NCBI GenBank assembly: GCA_020427865.1
Contig: JAGQNX010000062.1
Location: forward strand, 1 to 5,925
From: a candidate division WWE3 bacterium
Lineage (GTDB): Bacteria; Patescibacteriota; WWE3; UBA101185; UBA10185
Length of the DNA: 5,925 bases
Direction of reading: 5' to 3'
Numbering within the stretch: the first letter of the stretch is position 1; each line of letters begins with the position of its first letter. Below are positions 5,845-5,925 of the stretch, piece by piece. Both the position numbers and the translations under genes were made by a program. Below the pieces are notes generated by a model that ran no database searches, had not been told where the DNA came from, and worked only from the letters and a program-made list of their open reading frames with translations.

Positions 5845-5925
5845 ATGTCTTCTGAAATTACCTCTCAAATTCGCAGTATGCCAACGCAAGGAATGCCTAA
5901 TATTCAGAGCTTATTCTGGTACGGA
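5845..5925 (+). CDS. Start of an unidentified gene, cut by the window end
   Basis: ATG 5845 opens a frame without stop to the last base, 27 codons, beginning MSSEITSQIRSMPTQGMPN and containing LFWYG at the end. It is the first start after an in-frame TAA at 5818-5820. A -10-like TATAAT lies 26 bases upstream, and a terminator separates it from the T4SS genes, which suggests a separate transcription unit. There is no Shine-Dalgarno: the preceding 24 bases are T-rich. No signal peptide or known motif is visible in the part shown, and the function cannot be told. Confidence 0.5.
   Translation, partial: MSSEITSQIRSMPTQGMPNIQSLFWYG

Larger units (their letters stand above)
5694..5858 (+). repeat. 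12-base direct repeat GTCTTCTGAAAT (5694-5705 and 5847-5858)
   Basis: The same 12 bases occur in the terminator hairpin (5' arm into loop) and again across the first codons of the downstream gene, starting at the last base of its ATG. As a result the hairpin's 3' arm (AGAAGAC, 5716-5722) could pair with GTCTTCT in either place. A shorter GTCTTCT also occurs at 759-765, so the 7-base core alone is not rare. Confidence 0.6.

Noticed and set aside
1..5925. CRISPR arrays, tRNA or rRNA genes, insertion sequences, origins
   Set aside because: No regularly spaced repeats, cloverleaf, ribosomal RNA-like sequence, transposase or iteron clusters were seen.

Overview
This AT-rich bacterial window holds one same-strand cluster that encodes core parts of a type IV secretion (conjugation-type) system. 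It is followed by a compact, structured intergenic region and the first codons of another gene. All recognisable genes are on the + strand and packed tightly, with overlaps or gaps of a few to about 30 bases, so they read as one operon. The parts seen are a two-helix pilin-like protein, a VirB6/TrbL-like channel protein, a VirB4 ATPase with a VirB3/PrgI-like membrane domain fused to its N-terminus, and a membrane-anchored M23 peptidase in place of a VirB1-type transglycosylase. This simplified set, with no outer-membrane VirB7/9/10 genes in view, suits a single-membrane (Gram-positive or Patescibacteria-like) envelope, on a conjugative plasmid, an integrative element or a resident T4SS locus. 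The taxon is an inference; nothing in the window fixes it. No coupling protein (VirD4), relaxase or VirB8 gene is visible.

Layout: bases 1-125 hold a strong inverted repeat, probably the tail of an upstream gene, and a strong Shine-Dalgarno in front of a possible 17-residue GTG-started leader. That leader stops inside the ATG of the pilin-like gene (122-511). Bases 539-730 encode a signal peptide plus a short mature segment ending at TGA 728-730. The same frame then runs on without another stop into the VirB6-like protein (752-2053), so these two may be one gene split by a nonsense codon. The VirB4-like gene (2056-4926) and the M23 peptidase gene (4892-5560) overlap by 35 bases.

Bases 5561-5844 carry no sizeable gene but plenty of structure: two competing inverted repeats, a clear rho-independent terminator, and a ten-codon ORF with a perfect Shine-Dalgarno built into that terminator hairpin. 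A plausible promoter precedes a partial gene starting at 5845. A 12-base direct repeat links the terminator hairpin to the start codon of this gene, so an attenuation or antisense arrangement is possible.

Working together, VirB4 would energise assembly and pilin handling, the VirB3/PrgI-like part and the VirB6-like protein would form the inner-membrane channel, the pilin-like protein would form the surface or channel filament, and the M23 peptidase would open peptidoglycan for the machine. The most unusual points are the in-frame TGA before VirB6 and the leader/terminator module at 5690-5736.
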